Below are positions 61,100 to 64,000 of a stretch of DNA of 64,000 nucleotides, one piece after another. The notes below the pieces were generated by a model that was given only the letters and a program-made list of their open reading frames with translations, searched no databases and had not been told where the DNA came from. Source of the stretch: Oceanobacillus oncorhynchi (GTDB lineage: Bacteria; Bacillota; Bacilli; Bacillales; Amphibacillaceae); NCBI RefSeq assembly GCF_000821065.1, contig NZ_CDGG01000001.1:806001-870000 (forward strand), in the 5' to 3' direction. How positions within the stretch are numbered: the first letter of the stretch is position 1; the number at the start of each line of letters is the position of its first letter. The translations under genes and the position numbers were made by a program.

Positions 61100-61192
61100 G
61101 ATCTATTCTCCTCGTATTATATATTTTCAAATCAACTATATAGAAAAGCAGAAAAAAGATGATATATAAATTAATATTAATAGTTGCCGCTA

Positions 61193-61330
61193 GAGAAAAA
61201 CACTACGCTTTCCGTGGGCTTGAGCTCAGCCTCCTCGAAAAAAAGAAGTTCGCTTTTTTTCTGCGGGGTCTTCCCTCCGCTTTCCCACAGGAGTCTCCGC
61301 GTTTTTCTTCCGCTAGTCTCTGTTCTCAAT
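61193..61330. repeat. Dispersed Bacillaceae-type intergenic repeat
   Basis: The 399-bp gap between the dehydrogenase and gatC holds a GC-richer block with CGCTTTCCGTGGG, CTCAGCCTCCTCG, TGCGGGGTCTTCC and CCCACAGGAGTCTCCGCG. I recognise this wording from short interspersed repeats in Bacillus-group genomes. Its ends pair (GAAAAACAC with GCGTTTTTC, CCGTGGG with CCCACAGG), so it can fold into one long hairpin. Two short frames here are not genes. Confidence 0.65.
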
Positions 61331-61498
61331 CATCATTTCGTCAATATTTTAAGAAAACAAATGTGTAATTTTTTTCTTCAATTTATATAGAATCTCGTTT
61401 CATGAAAGAATGAAGATACCTGGATAATATTTCGTAATACTATTATTTTCTGCTAGTTCTATATCAAAAGTAACCACTGATACAAATCAATCTTTTCA

Positions 61499-62758
61499 TT
61501 AATTAAATAAGTCAAAGAATCTCCAGATTACCCAGTTAACGATATTACCTCCCTGGTCAATGCTGGACACCTGTGCAGAACCTTCCGGAAGATTAATGTC
61601 TGCACGCATTGCCATATCCGTGAACAATGGAGCGATATCCGTTGCTACATAGAGGGAAACTGCTATCATAATCGAGCCGACGATAACAGAGTGAATAATA
61701 TTTCCTTTAGAAGCTCCGACAACAAAAGCTATAACAAATGGAATGGTTGCCAAGTCTCCAAAAGGAAGCACGGCATTACCTGGTAAAATAACAGCAATCA
61801 AAACAGTGACTGGCGTTAAAATCAAAGCCGTAGCAATAACTGACGGATGTCCTAGAAGAACAGCAGCGTCCAGACCGATATTGATTTCACGGTCGCCGAA
61901 ATGTTTATTGAGCCATGCACGTGCTGATTCGGATACAGGCATTAATCCTTCCATCAGGATTTTTACCATTCGCGGCATCAGTACCATAACGGCAGCCATC
62001 GAAATACCAATATTAATAATTTCACCGACACCGTAGCCGGCTAAAGCGCCAATCGCAGCACCAAGAATCAAACCGATAACCATGGAATCCCCAAATACCC
62101 CAAAACGTTTTTGGATGGAGTCTGGATCGGCATGAAGTTTATTGAGACCAGGAATTTTTTGAATTCCTTTAACCACAAAAATAAAAGGCGCATACGAAAT
62201 CGTACTTCCTGTCGCCACGGAGACGCCGGGCATTTCATAAAAATCACGTACCATCGGCTGCGTCCAGTCTGCTATTTTTAAACAGACGATTTGGAATAAA
62301 GTTGCCGCAATCAGTCCTTGCACGATACTGCCAGATACGGTATAAACAATCGCGCCCATAAAGGTATAATGCCAGAAGTTCCAAATATCAACGTTCATCG
62401 TTTTCGTTGTTTTTGTTAATAGCATGACAACGTTTACAACTAATCCTAACGGAATAATAAAAGCAGCAATCGTCGATGCCCATGCAATAGATGAAGTAGC
62501 CGGCCAGCCAATATCAATGGTATTTAAGCTGACACCGAGTCTGTCTACCATTCCTTGTGCTGCAGGGCCGAGGTTTAAGGTCAACAAGTCGATGACAAGG
62601 AAAATACCTACAAATGCAACACCGATCGTCAGTCCAGAACGAAAAGCTTTTCCAGGCTTTTGGCCGAATAAAAGTCCAAGTAAAAAGATGACAACGGGCA
62701 AAATGACAGTAGCTCCCAAGCCTAGAAATGCTTGTATAAAATCAACAAAACCTTGCAT
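61499..62758 (-). CDS. gatC: PTS galactitol family EIIC component
   Basis: A 419-residue membrane permease of the galactitol class. FIQAFLGLGATVILPVVIFLLGLLFGQKPGKAFRSGL marks the start, with AAQGMVDRLGVSLNTIDIGW and the SWYT-like EMPGVSVATGSTISYAPFIF segment later; VLLGHPSVIATALILTPV is also typical. It imports galactitol or a related hexitol. GGAGGGAAAAC precedes the ATG. A 355-bp gap, largely filled by a MITE-like element, separates it from gatB. Confidence 0.92.
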   Translation of the reverse strand: MQGFVDFIQAFLGLGATVILPVVIFLLGLLFGQKPGKAFRSGLTIGVAFVGIFLVIDLLTLNLGPAAQGMVDRLGVSLNTIDIGWPATSSIAWASTIAAFIIPLGLVVNVVMLLTKTTKTMNVDIWNFWHYTFMGAIVYTVSGSIVQGLIAATLFQIVCLKIADWTQPMVRDFYEMPGVSVATGSTISYAPFIFVVKGIQKIPGLNKLHADPDSIQKRFGVFGDSMVIGLILGAAIGALAGYGVGEIINIGISMAAVMVLMPRMVKILMEGLMPVSESARAWLNKHFGDREINIGLDAAVLLGHPSVIATALILTPVTVLIAVILPGNAVLPFGDLATIPFVIAFVVGASKGNIIHSVIVGSIMIAVSLYVATDIAPLFTDMAMRADINLPEGSAQVSSIDQGGNIVNWVIWRFFDLFN

Positions 62759-62809
62759 TAGTTTTCCCTCCTATGGGTTAGGATGCTGCTCTATTCCTTT
62801 TAAGGGGAT

Positions 62810-63081
62810 GTTCAAAAAGTCCAATAAAAATGACACGGCGAGGAGAGGAACTTCTACTAAGAACACCCACGTCCTGTGGGTAACGTAGAAGCCACCGCAT
62901 CCTGCGGAAGTGCGTTGCCGAATTCTTTCCGATACTCACGTATTATAAAGCAAAGAGGAACTTCTGTTAAAACCGTCCACGTCCTGTGGACAACACAGAA
63001 GTCATCACATCCTGTGAAAGTCCGTTCGTAAAAAATTCGTCGCCTTGAACTTCTTGGTCTTTTTCATCGTACTTTTTGAAC
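62810..63081. mobile_element. MITE-like element with two diverged hairpin units, inserted between gatB and gatC
   Basis: Perfect 11-bp terminal inverted repeats (GTTCAAAAAGT at 62810-62820, ACTTTTTGAAC at 63071-63081) bound 272 bp without coding capacity. Inside are two units 110 bp apart. Unit 1: CTTCTAC/GTAGAAG (62851, 62885), CCCAC-GTCCT-GTGGG (62866-62880), CCGCA-TCC-TGCGG (62895-62907). Unit 2: CTTCTGT/ACAGAAG (62961, 62995), TCCAC-GTCCT-GTGGA (62976-62990), TCACA-TCC-TGTGA (63005-63017). Five base pairs differ between units and every one stays paired. No clear target duplication is visible. The element lies within the operon transcript. Confidence 0.7.
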
Positions 63082-63113
63082 ACGTACTGTAAGAAGAACA
63101 GAGCAGCAAGATA

Positions 63114-63392
63114 TTATTTTAATAATTCTTCTAAAATCTGTTTCTTTGTATCTTCTACACCAATTCCTGTCAGGAACGTACGGGCGTTGATAACAGGGAA
63201 GGGATATTCCTTCTTTGTCATTGCAGTAGTAACCAATAGATCTGCTGTATCTTCATAGGTGCTTACTTCTGCAATCCGGATTTGTTTTAAATCTATTTTT
63301 ACGCCATTTTCTTTTGCTAATTCTTCAATCGCATTATTCACTACAGTGGATGTAGCAATTCCTGCTCCGCAAGCTACAAGTACTTGTTTCAT
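63114..63392 (-). CDS. gatB: PTS galactitol family EIIB component
   Basis: A 92-residue phosphocarrier with the catalytic cysteine and P-loop in KQVLVACGAGIATSTVVNNA, the galactitol-class signature. It transfers phosphate to the imported hexitol at GatC. Its start overlaps the gatA stop by 4 bp (ATGA), and GGAGGTGAGAAG precedes it. Confidence 0.94.
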   Translation of the reverse strand: MKQVLVACGAGIATSTVVNNAIEELAKENGVKIDLKQIRIAEVSTYEDTADLLVTTAMTKKEYPFPVINARTFLTGIGVEDTKKQILEELLK

Positions 63393-63880
63393 AGCTTCTC
63401 ACCTCCTTTAAAGTCATGCAGGTCCAGCTTGTCAGCCAGTTGTTTCTGCATTTCTGATGCATTATCTGTCTGAAGTAATTGATTGAGAAAGTTCTCCTCT
63501 TGAAAAATCTTCATTAAATCCTGCAGAAGCTTCAATTGTGAATGAGGCTCATCCATTGCCAGCATAAATACGATTTGAACAGGAGTGGTCTCCGATTCTT
63601 CTCCCATAATGACAAAATCTACTGGTTTTTTTAAGGTAGCTATACTGATGGTTTTATGATTAACATGAACAGAGTCTGTATGCGGAATAGCCACAGATAC
63701 CCCAGCTGTCGGTAATCCCGTTGCAAATTCTTTCTCTCTTTCTATAATTGCTGGAATAAAGCTGTCTTTGACATACTGGTGTTTTGCTAAATTTTCTCCC
63801 ATTTGCTGAAGAACTTCTGTATAATCAGCTGCCTCTAAATGCATTAAAATAACTTCTTTATCAAAACGTAATTCACTCAT
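63389..63880 (-). CDS. gatA: PTS fructose/galactitol-type EIIA component
   Basis: A 163-residue EIIA of the mannitol/fructose/Ntr fold. The phosphorylated histidine lies in GVSVAIPHTDSVHV, and VDFVIMGEESETTPVQIVFMLA follows as expected. It receives phosphate from HPr and passes it to GatB. GGCAGGAGTGTTATTTC precedes the ATG. It is the first PTS gene after the truncated regulator at the window edge. Confidence 0.94.
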   Translation of the reverse strand: MSELRFDKEVILMHLEAADYTEVLQQMGENLAKHQYVKDSFIPAIIEREKEFATGLPTAGVSVAIPHTDSVHVNHKTISIATLKKPVDFVIMGEESETTPVQIVFMLAMDEPHSQLKLLQDLMKIFQEENFLNQLLQTDNASEMQKQLADKLDLHDFKGGEKL

Positions 63881-63901
63881 GAAATAACACTCCTGCCTTA
63901 A

Positions 63902-64000
63902 CTATTGATCAATGATATAATCTCGAATCAACTTGTGAATATATTCTTTGGAACTCGCTTGCGTCAGTTTAGGTAACAGACTGGGCGAGGAAGCAACCTT
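63902..64000 (-). CDS. C-terminal fragment, probably a PTS regulator of the galactitol operon
   Basis: Only 32 codons and the stop (63902-63904) are inside the window. They read SLLPKLTQASSKEYIHKLIR and end in DYIIDQ. This resembles the last helices of the EIIA domain at the end of BglG/MtlR/LicR-type regulators, but the stretch is too short for proof. The gene stops 21 bp before gatA, so it may be co-transcribed. Confidence 0.4.
   Translation of the reverse strand, partial: KVASSPSLLPKLTQASSKEYIHKLIRDYIIDQ

Noticed and set aside
61159-61390. Two overlapping plus-strand frames of about 68 codons in the gat gap.
   Set aside because: They lie mainly within the dispersed repeat, have no supporting translation signal and are rich in Ser/Phe from repeat sequence.
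62424-62888. A 154-codon plus-strand frame over gatC and the MITE-like element.
   Set aside because: It is antisense to a membrane protein gene (typical Pro/Lys-rich shadow) and ends in repeat sequence.

Overview
The window reads as a chromosomal segment of an AT-rich Firmicute of the Bacillaceae. Supporting signs are strong AGGAGG-type ribosome binding sites, a ComK homologue, a Bacillus-type Fnr with a C-terminal cysteine cluster, LicR- and LevR-type PTS regulators, CcpA (cre) boxes, a candidate sigma-B promoter and two dispersed intergenic repeats of a kind I recall from Bacillaceae. Oceanobacillus or a close relative is my guess; the sequence alone does not prove a genus. There are no rRNA or tRNA genes, no CRISPR array and no intact transposase.

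Positions 1-24,200 are mostly sugar uptake. A minus-strand mannose-family PTS operon (EIIA, EIIB, EIIC, EIID, then a SIS-domain deglycase/isomerase-like enzyme and the start of a LevR-type activator) is preceded by a textbook sigma-54 promoter. Divergent from it is a lichenan/cellobiose PTS operon (EIIB, EIIC, EIIA, GH1 phospho-glycosidase, LicR-type activator) that carries a transposon-end-like structured remnant between EIIC and EIIA. After a GyrI-like/WYL-regulator divergent pair, a RelE-like toxin-antitoxin pair and a DUF2243-ctaG pair comes a second LicR locus (decayed EIIB, LicR, GH1, EIIB, EIIA, unknown membrane protein, EIIC). A second-copy type Prs and a class C beta-lactamase-like serine hydrolase follow.

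Positions 24,250-43,900 form a nitrate-respiration and molybdenum-cofactor island: a NarK-type transporter fused to a C-terminal PAS domain, narGHJI, a TPR protein, moaA-moeB-moeA-moaE-moaD-mobB, fnr, mobA-moaB-modA-modB, moaC and a heme O synthase-like prenyltransferase. FNR boxes centred at about -41.5 from good -10 elements precede narK, narG and moaA, so anaerobic Fnr should switch on transport, reductase and cofactor synthesis together. Another FNR-like box lies between fnr and mobA.

Positions 44,000-58,700 are mixed accessory genes: a secreted SGNH/GDSL hydrolase with LysM whose nucleophile block appears circularly permuted to the C-terminal side, a 47-residue membrane protein, an SDR/NTF2-like/SDR operon preceded by a decayed MarR gene, an SDR lacking the usual Tyr/Lys, comK, a lipoprotein, TetR with a drug-efflux MFS, a PP2C-like phosphatase, manA, and TetR with a quinone reductase and an acetyltransferase.

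Positions 58,800-64,000 are a minus-strand galactitol-type PTS operon (regulator tail, gatA, gatB, gatC, sorbitol-type dehydrogenase, a 50-residue membrane protein, GatD-like dehydrogenase). It is interrupted between gatB and gatC by a 272-bp MITE-like element holding two diverged hairpin units with compensatory base changes, and a second dispersed repeat lies between gatC and the dehydrogenase.
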